Shown here in pieces: positions 11,482 to 18,948 of a stretch of DNA of 64,000 nt. A model generated the notes under the pieces. That model was not told where the DNA came from. It did not search any database and saw nothing but the letters and a program-made list of their open reading frames with translations. Both the position numbers and the translations under genes were made by a program. How positions within the stretch are numbered: the first letter of the stretch is position 1; each line of letters opens with the position of its first letter. The stretch comes from Sphingomonas alba (GTDB lineage Bacteria > Pseudomonadota > Alphaproteobacteria > Sphingomonadales > Sphingomonadaceae), in NCBI RefSeq assembly GCF_023516555.1, contig NZ_JAMGBD010000001.1:1746501-1810500 (forward strand), read 5' to 3'.

Positions 11482-12222
11482 TCAACCGATTGCATCGATC
11501 GACATCTCGTCTAGTTTGTCCATCAACTGCCGGTACGGATAAGGGCCATGGCTAACTCGCGCCACGCCCGCGTTGACCCAAGTCTGTTTGTCGGGCGACC
11601 CTGCAAGAGCGATGAGATTCAGTGGAAGAGGTACTTCCTTGATCACCCGCTCAACATGCCGAGGATCTCCCATGCGGGGGACAAAAAAGCCGCTTGCGCC
11701 AGCGTCTGCGAAGGCCTTGCCGCGCTCAATGACCTCATCGACGAGCGCTTCATTATGATCTTGTGTCTGGAGGAAGAGGTCCGTGCGTGCATTGATAAAA
11801 AAATCTTCGCCGACTGCCCTGCGAATCGCCTTAATTCGCCGTGCCTGGCATTTCAGGGGATGGATGCCCATTCCACCGATGACTTGATCTTCAAAGTTGC
11901 AGCCAACAGCCCCCGCTTCCTTCAGGCGAAGTGTGTTTTCCGCGCCAACCTCTTGGTCCTCCGAATAAGCGCCTTCGAAGTCGACGGAGAGAGGAAGGCT
12001 ATTAGAGTCTGCGATCCGCTTAGCGTTCTCAATCACGAATTCGATCGGCGCATTTTGCCCGTCCTGCCAACCATGAGCTTCGGCAACTGCCTGACTGCTA
12101 GTCGCTAGAGCTTTTGCTCCACTTTTGGTGACCGAGATCGCACTTCCAACGTCCCACACATTGTAAAGCACAACTGGGTCGCCGGGGACATGTAGCTCGG
12201 CGAAGAGCTCATACTTTGACAC
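11482..12222 (-). CDS. Isocitrate lyase / PEP mutase superfamily protein (COG2513-like)
   Basis: 246 residues from GTG 12222, chosen because GAGG stands eight bases upstream and homology begins at FAELHVPGDPVVLYNVWDVGSA. Typical superfamily segments are LSVDFEGAYSED, GCNFEDQVIGG (the Asp/Glu Mg-site region), FFINARTDLFL and ALAGSPDKQTW. The isocitrate-lyase KKCGH catalytic loop is not present, as in the broad PrpB-like/carboxyvinyl-phosphonate group. It probably makes or breaks a C-C or P-C bond of a small oxo-acid; the substrate is unknown. It is the last gene of a minus-strand run starting with the HxlR regulator. Confidence 0.8.
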   Translation of the reverse strand: MSKYELFAELHVPGDPVVLYNVWDVGSAISVTKSGAKALATSSQAVAEAHGWQDGQNAPIEFVIENAKRIADSNSLPLSVDFEGAYSEDQEVGAENTLRLKEAGAVGCNFEDQVIGGMGIHPLKCQARRIKAIRRAVGEDFFINARTDLFLQTQDHNEALVDEVIERGKAFADAGASGFFVPRMGDPRHVERVIKEVPLPLNLIALAGSPDKQTWVNAGVARVSHGPYPYRQLMDKLDEMSIDAIG

Positions 12223-12263
12223 CGCAGATTCCTCTCGGAAAGTTCGTCGGCCGGCTAATAGGG

Positions 12264-12488
12264 TCACCGTGAATTTCGTAAGGCGGAATACGTCCCGTAA
12301 TTCACGACCAAGAAGGGAACGAGATAAGTCAGTCCGAGCTTCCAGATTACTGGCCATTGACCAGCAAGGATCTCAGGGCCCTGGTTGATTCCGTTTACGA
12401 TGGTACCGACGATAGTAGCGGCCACGCCAGCACGACGCACGGACGACCAGCTGAGTATTGTCAGTACGGCCTCCCGCCGACCTGCCAT
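12264..12488 (-). CDS. NrtS-like nitrate/nitrite transporter
   Basis: A 74-residue protein with two predicted membrane helices, matching the NrtS family: SSVRRAGVAATIVGTIVNGINQGPE, then LGLTYLVPFLVVNYGTYSALR. NrtS proteins were described in cyanobacteria as small nitrate/nitrite transporters. ATG 12488 lies two bases after the stop of the upstream small gene, so they are coupled; a much longer frame upstream would overlap that gene and is rejected. No other nitrate gene lies in this operon, so its substrate here is uncertain. Confidence 0.7.
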   Translation of the reverse strand: MAGRREAVLTILSWSSVRRAGVAATIVGTIVNGINQGPEILAGQWPVIWKLGLTYLVPFLVVNYGTYSALRNSR

Positions 12489-12490
12489 AA

Positions 12491-12643
12491 TCACCAAGGC
12501 TCCGCGGCCAAGAGCAATATTTCGATATGCTTGCGGAGTTTGGCAACTTCCTTGCGAAGTGCCTCGAGTTCGATGGCTACCGCGCCAGATGTTTCTTCCG
12601 CTGCCGTTCGTCGCTCGGCTTTTGGGCGGGAACAATCGCACAT
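12491..12643 (-). CDS. Small Cys-containing coiled-coil protein, 50 aa
   Basis: 50 residues starting MCDCSRPKAERR at ATG 12643 with a good AGGAAA site. It has a CxC at the N-terminus, then an Ala/Glu/Leu-rich heptad-like helix (ELEALRKEVAKLRKHIEILL). It ends two bases before the NrtS-like gene, implying coupling. Function unknown; a metal- or thiol-responsive partner of the small transporter is only a guess. Confidence 0.55.
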   Translation of the reverse strand: MCDCSRPKAERRTAAEETSGAVAIELEALRKEVAKLRKHIEILLLAAEPW

Positions 12644-12699
12644 AATTATTTCCTTTCGGGGTGACACTGCCAATGAGCACATTGGTCCGATTCTTGGGC

Positions 12700-13521
12700 T
12701 CAACGCGGTACTTGCAGGGCCAAAGGAAACTCGGGGTTCATCAGCGACCCGCCGCCATCAACGACTATGCTCTGCCCGGTAACAAAGGCAGCTTCGTCGC
12801 TGCAAAGAAGAGCGCAAAGGTTAGCCACGTCAGATGGTAGACAATTTCGCTTCATCGGGTTCCATCCGACGCGACCCCATTCGTTCATCGCGTCCTGAAC
12901 CTGTTGAGGTGTCTGGCCGAAGAGTGTGGATTTATCGCCCCATGCGCCCGGACTGACCGCATTCACGGTGATGCCGTCTCGCGCCATTGCCACCGCCAAG
13001 TAACGGCACATGCTCTCTAGTGCGGCTTTCGCTGAACCCATCCCGATCCAAGGTTGCCAACCTCCGGTCTCAGCGCCTGCTCGATAAGACAAGGCAATGA
13101 TCCTGCCGCCGTCTCGCATGTATTTTGCGGCCGTGGGGGCAGCGATGAAGAATGCTCGGGCCTGGCTATCGAACGCCAACTGCCATTTGGACAGCGGGAC
13201 CTCCGTCGAAAGCGCGTGCTCGTAAATTTTCTCGAACGTTGGGACAGCACTCTGAACGAAAATATCGCAGCCTCCGAGTTCCTCTGCCGCCTGCTCGACC
13301 ACTGATCGAGCCTGCTTTGCATCCGACGTGTCGGCTTGGAGGAGGACGCCCGAGCTGCCCGCTTGGGTTACCAACGCCAACGTCTTTTCGGCTTCGTCTC
13401 GACGAGAGTGGTAATGAATGCCAATCCGCTTAACGCCCTCGCGTGCAAGCTTGGTCGCAATCGCGCGCCCAATACCTCGCGAGCTCCCCATGACTAGCGC
13501 CGTACTTAGCTTGATCTTCAT
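12700..13521 (-). CDS. SDR-family oxidoreductase with altered catalytic tyrosine
   Basis: 273 residues from ATG 13521 (GGAG upstream). The N-terminal Rossmann motif is GSSRGIGRAIA and the C-terminal pattern NAVSPGAWGDKS plus DEAAFVTGQSIVVDGGG is typical of classical SDRs near FabG/FabL. Where the active site should read YxxxK (FabG) or YxxxxxxK (FabL), the sequence is WIGMGSAKAALES: the Lys is kept but the Tyr is Met or Trp, depending on which spacing applies. Activity may therefore be changed or the enzyme may use another residue. It lies in the same operon as glutathione enzymes. Confidence 0.8.
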   Translation of the reverse strand: MKIKLSTALVMGSSRGIGRAIATKLAREGVKRIGIHYHSRRDEAEKTLALVTQAGSSGVLLQADTSDAKQARSVVEQAAEELGGCDIFVQSAVPTFEKIYEHALSTEVPLSKWQLAFDSQARAFFIAAPTAAKYMRDGGRIIALSYRAGAETGGWQPWIGMGSAKAALESMCRYLAVAMARDGITVNAVSPGAWGDKSTLFGQTPQQVQDAMNEWGRVGWNPMKRNCLPSDVANLCALLCSDEAAFVTGQSIVVDGGGSLMNPEFPLALQVPR

Positions 13522-13631
13522 TTTGGGACTCCGGTGCAATCAAATTGCCCAGAATAAGTACTGCTCAATGCGACGTGCGTGCGGTACGGAATCCTTACCC
13601 GCATAGCGCCGACCTTGCGAGTGCAGCGTCC

Positions 13632-14462
13632 CTAAGCGACGAACTCGTTCTTCCAATTGCGCAGAGCTTCGAAGCCCTGTGTTCGAGTTCGTGGAATGAT
13701 GCCACGGTGATACCGCAGAGAGTCGAGCACTTCGCGTTCCATCACTCGGAGAAAGGGATTGGTTTCCAGCTCTAACGCAATTGTTGATGGAACGGTTGGA
13801 AGGTTCCGACTGCGCTTTTTTTCGACGTCGACCATTCGCTTGGCCAATGCTTTGTTTCCCGGCTCAACAGCCATTGCGAACTTTAAATTATTCAGCGTGT
13901 ACTCATGCGCGCAGTAGACGCTGGTATGGTCCGGAAGGGCGCCCAGTCGATCGAGCGAGCGAATCATGTTTTCCATAGAGCCGCCGAACACTTTGCCGCA
14001 GCCGCCCGCAAACAAGGTGTCGCCGCAAAACAGCCATCCCCGTCGTTGCTCGACAAAGGCAAGATGACCAAGCGTATGCCCAGGGACGGCTAGGACAGTA
14101 AATTCCAGGCCCACCGACTCCAATGTGATGGTGTCGCCCTCGCCAACCACATGCGTGACGCAGTCTAGTGGCACGGTGCCCGGTTTTGGGAAGGGCGGAT
14201 GCGTCATCCGGTCATGGTCATTCAGGAATGGGCCGATGACGGGTACGGGCGTGCGCTCCAGCAACCCTGGAACGCCAAGATTGTGATCATAGTGCAGGTG
14301 CGTGAGCAAGATGGCGCCAAGCTCGAGGCCTTTGCTATCGAGAGCCTTTATTACAGGCGCAAACGTACCCGGATCGACGACGACAGCCCGCTCGCCATCG
14401 TGCATCATCCAGATATAATTATCCTTGAATGCGGCAATCGGTTCGATTTGGATGCGGTCCAC
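13632..14462 (-). CDS. gloB: Hydroxyacylglutathione hydrolase (glyoxalase II)
   Basis: 276 residues from GTG 14462, which lies two bases after the stop of the MAPEG gene. Glyoxalase II hydrolyses S-D-lactoylglutathione, the second step of methylglyoxal detoxification. The metallo-beta-lactamase metal motif THLHYDHNLG is intact, followed by VPGHTLGHLAFV, GDTLFAGGCGK and CAHEYTLNNLKFA, and a C-terminal helical domain. Length and ligands are normal. Its company (GST, MAPEG, SDR) suggests glutathione-dependent removal of an aldehyde or electrophile. Confidence 0.93.
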   Translation of the reverse strand: MDRIQIEPIAAFKDNYIWMMHDGERAVVVDPGTFAPVIKALDSKGLELGAILLTHLHYDHNLGVPGLLERTPVPVIGPFLNDHDRMTHPPFPKPGTVPLDCVTHVVGEGDTITLESVGLEFTVLAVPGHTLGHLAFVEQRRGWLFCGDTLFAGGCGKVFGGSMENMIRSLDRLGALPDHTSVYCAHEYTLNNLKFAMAVEPGNKALAKRMVDVEKKRSRNLPTVPSTIALELETNPFLRVMEREVLDSLRYHRGIIPRTRTQGFEALRNWKNEFVA

Positions 14463-14464
14463 GG

Positions 14465-14857
14465 TCAGGCACCCAGCAGCTGAAAAGCAAAGATCATCTG
14501 GGCAATAAATCCGCCAACGAACGCCACTGTTCGGACACCCGGTACGCCCAGCACATAGGCTGCGGCATGTGCGACGCGCGACCATAGATACAAGCTCGCC
14601 GCGGCGACCGTTTCCGGTGAGTGGATGTCCAGTATCTGAGCGGTGAGTACCAGGGCTGTGAAGACAGCCAGGTTCTCAACCGCATTTTTGTGCGCCAAAA
14701 GGAGGCGCTGCGCCCAAGCAGAAAGCTTCGCCGGCTCATCGGGATAACCGAATGTCGCGGCGATTCCGCCGACGAGAAGTCTGTTAAACACATATGGCAC
14801 CCACAAGAGCGCAGTGAAGGCGCTGACCCAGATAAGGGCCTCAAGTTCCGGTTTCAT
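14465..14857 (-). CDS. MAPEG-family membrane protein
   Basis: 130 residues from ATG 14857 with four membrane helices. The motif LLLAHKNAVENLAVFTALVL is characteristic of MAPEG proteins (membrane-associated proteins in eicosanoid and glutathione metabolism), which include microsomal glutathione transferases. It stands between GST and GloB genes and ends two bases before the gloB start. A membrane glutathione-linked role is likely; the substrate is unknown. Confidence 0.8.
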   Translation of the reverse strand: MKPELEALIWVSAFTALLWVPYVFNRLLVGGIAATFGYPDEPAKLSAWAQRLLLAHKNAVENLAVFTALVLTAQILDIHSPETVAAASLYLWSRVAHAAAYVLGVPGVRTVAFVGGFIAQMIFAFQLLGA

Positions 14858-14880
14858 CGCATGGTCCTTTTCGGTCAGGC

Positions 14881-15519
14881 TCAGCTGGGAAGTTGCGAGC
14901 TGGGAACAGTGTCTTTCCAAGCAGGGATTTCATGAAGGCGCGCCCACCACGCCTGGAGATTGGGCAACCCTTTGACCGGGAACTGGCCGCGCTCGAGGTA
15001 TGTCGCTGAACCAGCAACCACAAAATCGGCGAGAGTTACATGATTGCCAGCTAAGAAGGGCCTGTCGGCAAGCTGGTCATTGAGCAATTTGGCAAGTGGG
15101 CGGAATCGTTCTTCGCCCTCCAAAATCCGCTCCGCGTCCGGCTGGCCAATCTGCATCATGGGCTTTCGGACGTTCTCATGCGTCAGTATCTCGGTCGCCT
15201 GTGCCCACGAAGAGGCATCCCAGAACAACCACCGGGCGATGTCGGCCCGCGTTCGCGCATCATTGGGGTAAAATGCCGAGGCCCCCTGCCGCTCGCACAA
15301 GAACTGACAAATGGCGTTCGACTCCCAAAGGACAAAACCATCGTCGTCGACCAAGGCTGGCAGCCTTCCCATCGGATTGATGGAAAGGAAATCGGATAGC
15401 CGCTGCTCACCTTTGGCAAGATTGACGAGCTGCATGTCTACGTCGGCAATACCCAGGTGCGAGATTACGGCGCTTACTTTCCGAACATTCGGAGAAGGTG
15501 GAAACGAATAGAGTTTCAT
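14881..15519 (-). CDS. Glutathione S-transferase
   Basis: 212 residues. The thioredoxin-like N-terminal domain begins MKLYSFPPSPNVRKVSAV with a Ser-rich glutathione-activating region (PPSPNVRK) and has NPMGRLPALVDDDGFVLWESNAI, the glutathione-binding cis-Pro loop and ESxAI motif. The C-terminal helical domain includes LAGNHVTLADFVV. It conjugates glutathione to an electrophile in the cytosol. It lies 17 bases after the EthD-like gene. Confidence 0.9.
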   Translation of the reverse strand: MKLYSFPPSPNVRKVSAVISHLGIADVDMQLVNLAKGEQRLSDFLSINPMGRLPALVDDDGFVLWESNAICQFLCERQGASAFYPNDARTRADIARWLFWDASSWAQATEILTHENVRKPMMQIGQPDAERILEGEERFRPLAKLLNDQLADRPFLAGNHVTLADFVVAGSATYLERGQFPVKGLPNLQAWWARLHEIPAWKDTVPSSQLPS

Positions 15520-15535
15520 GATGAGTTTTCCTCTT

Positions 15536-15841
15536 TCAAGCGTCGTCCATTGCGGCGAGGATCAAAGGCTCTCCGCCGGTGCTGATAGCTGCCGCATGGG
15601 CCAATGCTTGCTGGCCCCCTTTGGACATCGCACAGGCCAACAACGCCTCCATGGTCGGGAAGCAAACGTCTGAGATCAGGTGGTAGTCGGGCAGTCCTGG
15701 CCCGATCGTCCGCTTGGTGGTTACCTCTGTAGCGCCAATGAGCATGGGACCGGCAAGCGGCAAATGCTCTTCATGATACACTCGCTCAAACTCGGGGCGA
15801 TCGCTCGGCCGTGGGTAAAGAATTAGCAGATGTGCCGCCAT
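15536..15841 (-). CDS. EthD-domain protein
   Basis: 101 residues from ATG 15841. The pattern HLLILYPRPSDRPEFERVYHEEHLPLAGPM and a later THxx-like strand fit the EthD dimeric ferredoxin-like barrel family, found in catabolic operons with oxygenases or as small lyases. The ribosome site GAGAGG lies in the right arm of an 11-bp inverted repeat (15847-15880), so the start may be controlled by structure or by a repressor. First enzyme gene after the HxlR regulator. Confidence 0.75.
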   Translation of the reverse strand: MAAHLLILYPRPSDRPEFERVYHEEHLPLAGPMLIGATEVTTKRTIGPGLPDYHLISDVCFPTMEALLACAMSKGGQQALAHAAAISTGGEPLILAAMDDA

Positions 15842-15846
15842 GTGAC

Positions 15847-15880
15847 GGATCCTCTCGATCACTTGATTGCGAGAAGATCC
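15847..15880. promoter_or_regulatory. 11-bp inverted repeat before the EthD-GST operon; candidate HxlR operator or RBS hairpin
   Basis: GGATCCTCTCG (15847-15857) and CGAGAAGATCC (15870-15880) are inverted copies with one mismatch and a 12-bp gap. On the minus strand the right arm holds the ribosome site of the EthD gene. HxlR proteins bind such dyads as dimers, so either reading is possible. Confidence 0.5.
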
Positions 15881-15940
15881 TAAACCGCTTGGAGGAATTG
15901 AGGGGGTACGGAATCCTGACCGATTACGGTCAACTCAGAG

Positions 15941-16654
15941 TCAGGACGCTGCGGTCGCGGTTCGCGAACCCCGAACGTTCTCATTGGCAACCTTCGTTGC
16001 GGGCTCAACCTGTGCAAAAAAGTAAAGGTCGAACCAGGTCGGGAAGGCTCGGATCATTGGTCGAGGAGCCTCAATTTGCAGGCCAATCCGTTGCGCTTCG
16101 AGAAAACTTAGGTCCCCACGCCACCAGGCGACGAGCGCCTCAAGCGGACCACGTACACAAAGCGGTTCAGGAAAGCCCAGGTTCTGTTGGCAAATCGAGG
16201 CTTCCGTCTTCTTGAGCAGCATGAAACGGGGACGATGACCGCGAATTTCGAAGCGTATTACGATCGGGTCTTTTGGTAGCGCGTCGAAACGTACGCGACG
16301 TTCCATATCGACTAAGACTGCTTGGAGATCGATGTCTTCCTTAGCGGGCTCGCGAGCCAGCCATCTCTGTCCCCATTTTCCGAGCACGGTCACGAGTGCG
16401 GCCAGCTCCTGTCCCGCTGCCGTGAGCACATATTCCGGGCCATGTGCCCCATCGATGCGCGTGACTGCACCGGCAAATGTGAGCTCTTTTAGGCGCTCCG
16501 AAAGCACGGTACGCGAAATACGCGGAATGCCCCGACGGATGTCGTTGAATCTTCGGTTGCCGAATAGAATTTCCCGCACAACGAGAAGGGTCCAGCGCCC
16601 TCCCAAGACCTCGTGCGCTCGGGCCATCGAACAGAACTGTCCGTATCCGTTCAT
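15941..16654 (-). CDS. HxlR-family transcriptional regulator
   Basis: 237 residues from ATG 16654. The winged-helix domain has the HxlR signature: FCSMARAHEVLGGRWTLLVVREI, RFNDIRRGIPRISRTVLSERLKEL and GPEYVLTAAGQEL. A C-terminal extension of about 110 residues probably is a sterol-carrier-like ligand-binding domain seen in some HxlR proteins. Cys residues near the N-terminus could sense thiol stress or aldehydes, as in the formaldehyde sensor HxlR. It precedes the EthD-GST-MAPEG-gloB-SDR run on the same strand and is divergent from the isochorismatase gene. Confidence 0.88.
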   Translation of the reverse strand: MNGYGQFCSMARAHEVLGGRWTLLVVREILFGNRRFNDIRRGIPRISRTVLSERLKELTFAGAVTRIDGAHGPEYVLTAAGQELAALVTVLGKWGQRWLAREPAKEDIDLQAVLVDMERRVRFDALPKDPIVIRFEIRGHRPRFMLLKKTEASICQQNLGFPEPLCVRGPLEALVAWWRGDLSFLEAQRIGLQIEAPRPMIRAFPTWFDLYFFAQVEPATKVANENVRGSRTATAAS

Positions 16655-16777
16655 GCGGTCATCATAACACAATGGACCTGCCGGGCTGGTACGGATTTCG
16701 GACTTGGCTTTGCAGTTCTGAAATTCGATTCTTCTTCCTCAGCGGCCCCCTCAACTGAGGGGCGGAAAGGAAGAGCT

Positions 16778-17482
16778 GTGTTTGATCATCGTTCGCCGGA
16801 AATGACGCTAAGGGGCGGAGCTGCCGCCTTGGTATTCACGGACCTGCACAACGATTTTTTCATGCCGGATGGCAAGGCTTACGGCCTCATCAAGGAGAGC
16901 CTTGAGCGCAACAATACCTTTGCCAATATCGAAGTATTGCTTCGCACCGCCAAGAGCGCGGGCATGAAAGTCTTTGTTTCACCGCACTATTATTATCCTC
17001 ATGACCATAAGTGGGTCGCGCCAACCACCCCATTAGAAGACCTAGCGCATCAGATTGGTCTTCTGGACCGCGAAGGGCCACTCAGCCTCGAGAACCTCGA
17101 AGGTTCGGGCGCCGATTTCCCGGACCGGTACAAGCCATACCTTCTCGATAGGGAAACAATCATCACGAGCCCGCACAAGGCGTATGGTGCTTCGACCAAT
17201 GACATGATTCTCCAGCTGCGACGCCACCGCATCGAGCAGATTATCCTCGCCGGGCCTGTGGGTAATCTCTGCGTCGAAGCGCACATGCGCGATTTCATCG
17301 AACACGGATTTGAGATCGCAATGGTCAGGGATGCGACGGGCGGAGCACGAAATGAGGAAGGCGACGGCTACGAGGCAGCCATGATCAATTGGCGCTTCCT
17401 TGCCCACGCCATGTGGACCACGGCCGAAGCCGTCAAACGGATCGAGGCGTGCGACGTGGCTTCGGCGCCGATCGCAGCCTGA
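16778..17482 (+). CDS. Isochorismatase-family cysteine hydrolase
   Basis: 234 residues from GTG 16778, with GGAAAGGA upstream; longer frames overlap the divergent regulator. The family triad is visible: Asp in ALVFTDLHNDFF, Lys near SPHKAYGAS, and the nucleophile in GPVGNLCVEAHMRD (about residue 165). Members hydrolyse amides or act on N-carbamoyl compounds. The unusual HYYYPHDHKW segment resembles cysteine hydrolases found with glutathione-linked gene clusters. It shares a divergent promoter region of 123 bp with the HxlR gene and is followed by a GFA-family gene. Confidence 0.85.
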   Translation: MFDHRSPEMTLRGGAAALVFTDLHNDFFMPDGKAYGLIKESLERNNTFANIEVLLRTAKSAGMKVFVSPHYYYPHDHKWVAPTTPLEDLAHQIGLLDREGPLSLENLEGSGADFPDRYKPYLLDRETIITSPHKAYGASTNDMILQLRRHRIEQIILAGPVGNLCVEAHMRDFIEHGFEIAMVRDATGGARNEEGDGYEAAMINWRFLAHAMWTTAEAVKRIEACDVASAPIAA

Positions 17483-17532
17483 CAAGAGCAACATCCCGTT
17501 GCAGCTTTAAGCGAATAAAGGGAGTTCGATTG

Positions 17533-17967
17533 ATGAGTGATGTAAAGACGTACCACGGCAGCTGTTTTTGCGGCACCGTCCAGGTGGCAGTGACGGGTTC
17601 ACCAGTCGCCGCCGGATACTGCCACTGTGAATCTTGCCGGCAGTGGTCGGCAAGCCCGGTGAATGCCTTTACGCTTTGGTCGCCGGACGCCGTGAACGTC
17701 ACTAGAGGTGCCGAAAGCATTCGCACTTTCAACAAGACGGCCAACAGCGACCGGAAATGGTGCGAGAAATGCGGCGGTCACCTGTTCACAGCACATCCGA
17801 GCTTGGGTCTGGTTGACGTTTACGCGGCCACAATTCCGGATTTCCCGTTCCAGGCAGGTGTTCACGTCAACTACCAGGAAACTCAATTACGCATTCGTGA
17901 CGGCCTTCCCAAAATGCAGGACTACCCGGCAGAGATGGGCGGGTCCGGTGTCATCCTCCCTGAATGA
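17533..17967 (+). CDS. GFA-family (glutathione-dependent formaldehyde-activating enzyme-like) protein
   Basis: 144 residues from ATG 17533 behind GGGAG. Zinc-binding motifs of the GFA fold are present in order: GSCFCGTV, CHCESCRQW and CEKCGGHLF. GFA proteins bind glutathione adducts; the founding member accelerates S-hydroxymethylglutathione formation, though many homologues have other substrates. It follows the isochorismatase gene on the same strand and ends at a strong hairpin. Confidence 0.85.
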   Translation: MSDVKTYHGSCFCGTVQVAVTGSPVAAGYCHCESCRQWSASPVNAFTLWSPDAVNVTRGAESIRTFNKTANSDRKWCEKCGGHLFTAHPSLGLVDVYAATIPDFPFQAGVHVNYQETQLRIRDGLPKMQDYPAEMGGSGVILPE

Positions 17968-18006
17968 TCGCCTGATCTAGCCAACTAACTGGCAGCGTCA
18001 CGACTA

Positions 18007-18043
18007 GAAGCGGCCCAGCCTGCCCCTCTCGCTGGGCCGCTTC
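18007..18043 (+). terminator. Terminator of the isochorismatase-GFA operon
   Basis: GAAGCGGCCCAGC (18007-18019) pairs perfectly with GCTGGGCCGCTTC (18031-18043). It stands 40 bases after the GFA stop. A pyrimidine-rich tail follows rather than a clean T-run. Confidence 0.7.
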
Positions 18044-18080
18044 GCTTCCTTACGCAGAACCCAATGACGAGGCTGGCTTC

Positions 18081-18114
18081 CTAGTGGCAGCTTTCGACCC
18101 AAAGCAGACACTAG
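18081..18114. repeat. Dispersed GCTTTCGACCCAAAGC repeat (copy 2, with CTAGT/ACTAG ends)
   Basis: CTAGTGGCAGCTTT, loop CGACCC, AAAGCAGACACTAG: an inverted repeat with short terminal CTAGT/ACTAG arms. It is the most symmetric copy in the window and may show the full unit. Confidence 0.7.
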
Positions 18115-18199
18115 GAGCGCATCGGCATCTTTCTCGATGTGAGCTGGTTCATTGACCCCCTATCCGGTCATCGTCGTCCGTCCTCCACACGGAGCGACA

Positions 18200-18238
18200 G
18201 GCCCGCCGCCCGCAGAACCCGCTTCGGCGGGCCTTTTT
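18200..18238 (+). terminator. Strong rho-independent terminator without an obvious gene
   Basis: GGCCCGCCG (18200-18208) pairs with CGGCGGGCC (18225-18233), followed by TTTTT. There is no supported plus-strand gene between it and the previous terminator, so it may end a small RNA or be a remnant. Confidence 0.65.
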
Positions 18239-18239
18239 C

Positions 18240-18268
18240 ATTGGCGGCTTTCGACCCAAAACGGACTC
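18240..18268. repeat. Dispersed GCTTTCGACCCAAA repeat (copy 3, partial)
   Basis: ATTGGCGGCTTTCGACCCAAAACGGACT shares the left arm and loop with the other copies, but the right arm is degraded (AAAACG in place of AAAGC). Confidence 0.6.
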
Positions 18269-18341
18269 TTGCACCGCAGCATTTTCGATCCGTTTGACTC
18301 GATCTGTTCACTAAACGTTCTCGTCAGCTTAAGCAGCGAGA

Positions 18342-18581
18342 ATGTCTTTCAAGCGAGTCACTAATCTATCTGAGCTCAGTCGGCACCGATGCTCGCTGCA
18401 GGTGATCTGCATGTTCTGTGACAACATCAGGACGCTGAATGGCGCAGAGATTTGCTTGCCCGGCAACACACCACTGGAGGGACTGTCTCGCCGCTTTCGA
18501 TGCCGTCGATGCGGTTTCAAGCAAGCGCGGATCAAGGTGCTCTTGCCCATCAGTGGCAGCGAACCCTACCGATTGCCCTAG
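18342..18581 (+). CDS. Small zinc-ribbon-like protein, 79 aa
   Basis: 79 residues with CSLQVICMFCDNIR and, after a Leu/Gly linker, RFRCRRCGFKQARIKV. The CxxC-type pairs (CMFC and CRRC) suggest one zinc-binding ribbon. Similar short proteins occur widely in alphaproteobacteria and have no assigned function. It is followed by an excalibur-domain gene and an SRAP gene on the same strand. Confidence 0.6.
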   Translation: MSFKRVTNLSELSRHRCSLQVICMFCDNIRTLNGAEICLPGNTPLEGLSRRFRCRRCGFKQARIKVLLPISGSEPYRLP

Positions 18582-18609
18582 CCCAACGATTGCGCGACGC
18601 TTCGGCCTG

Positions 18610-18945
18610 ATGAGCTTCGGTAAGCCCTTCCGCGCTAAGCCAGTCGTGCTAGGCGAATACGCTCGCGCTCAGGCCGCGCGCCGACGCCGCAAATCGTCGT
18701 TGCGAACCTTGTGGCTAGGGATCGGCGGAGCGGTGGCCGTCTTCGCAACAGGGATGGTTGTCACCAATTGGAGCGCGATGCCGACCTTCTACCCGAGCTG
18801 CTCGTGGGCTCGGACTTTTGGAGCCGCTCCGATTCATCGCGGCGAGCCGGGTTATCGATCGCGCCTCGATGCCGATGATGACGGGATTGCCTGCGAACCC
18901 TACGCCGGGAATCAAGAATGGCGCCGGGTCCAAAGGTGGCACTGA
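18610..18945 (+). CDS. Excalibur-domain membrane-anchored protein
   Basis: 111 residues from ATG 18610. A basic N-terminus is followed by one membrane helix (LWLGIGGAVAVFATGMVV) and a C-terminal excalibur motif, GYRSRLDADDDGIACEPY, with the calcium-binding DxDxDGxxCE pattern. A Cys before it (YPSCSWAR) probably pairs with the motif Cys. The domain is extracytoplasmic. It ends three bases before the SRAP start; codons upstream of 18610 overlap the zinc-ribbon gene and are rejected. Confidence 0.75.
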   Translation: MSFGKPFRAKPVVLGEYARAQAARRRRKSSLRTLWLGIGGAVAVFATGMVVTNWSAMPTFYPSCSWARTFGAAPIHRGEPGYRSRLDADDDGIACEPYAGNQEWRRVQRWH

Positions 18946-18948
18946 GCG

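Larger units (their letters stand above)
17968..18341. other. Intergenic region with two hairpins and two dispersed repeats
   Basis: No convincing gene in these 374 bases. They contain a 13-bp stem terminator (18007-18043), a dispersed hairpin repeat (18081-18114), a second strong terminator (18200-18238) with no gene before it, and another dispersed repeat copy (18240-18268). A short untranslated RNA between the first and second terminators cannot be excluded. A 70-codon frame crossing the second terminator is not credible. Confidence 0.6.

Noticed and set aside
12491-12703. Longer start of the small Cys protein and of the NrtS-like gene
   Set aside because: The extra codons overlap neighbouring genes; the ATG choices with clear ribosome sites explain the region better.
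18152-18364. Plus-strand frame of 70 codons
   Set aside because: It crosses a strong terminator and a dispersed repeat and has no ribosome site.
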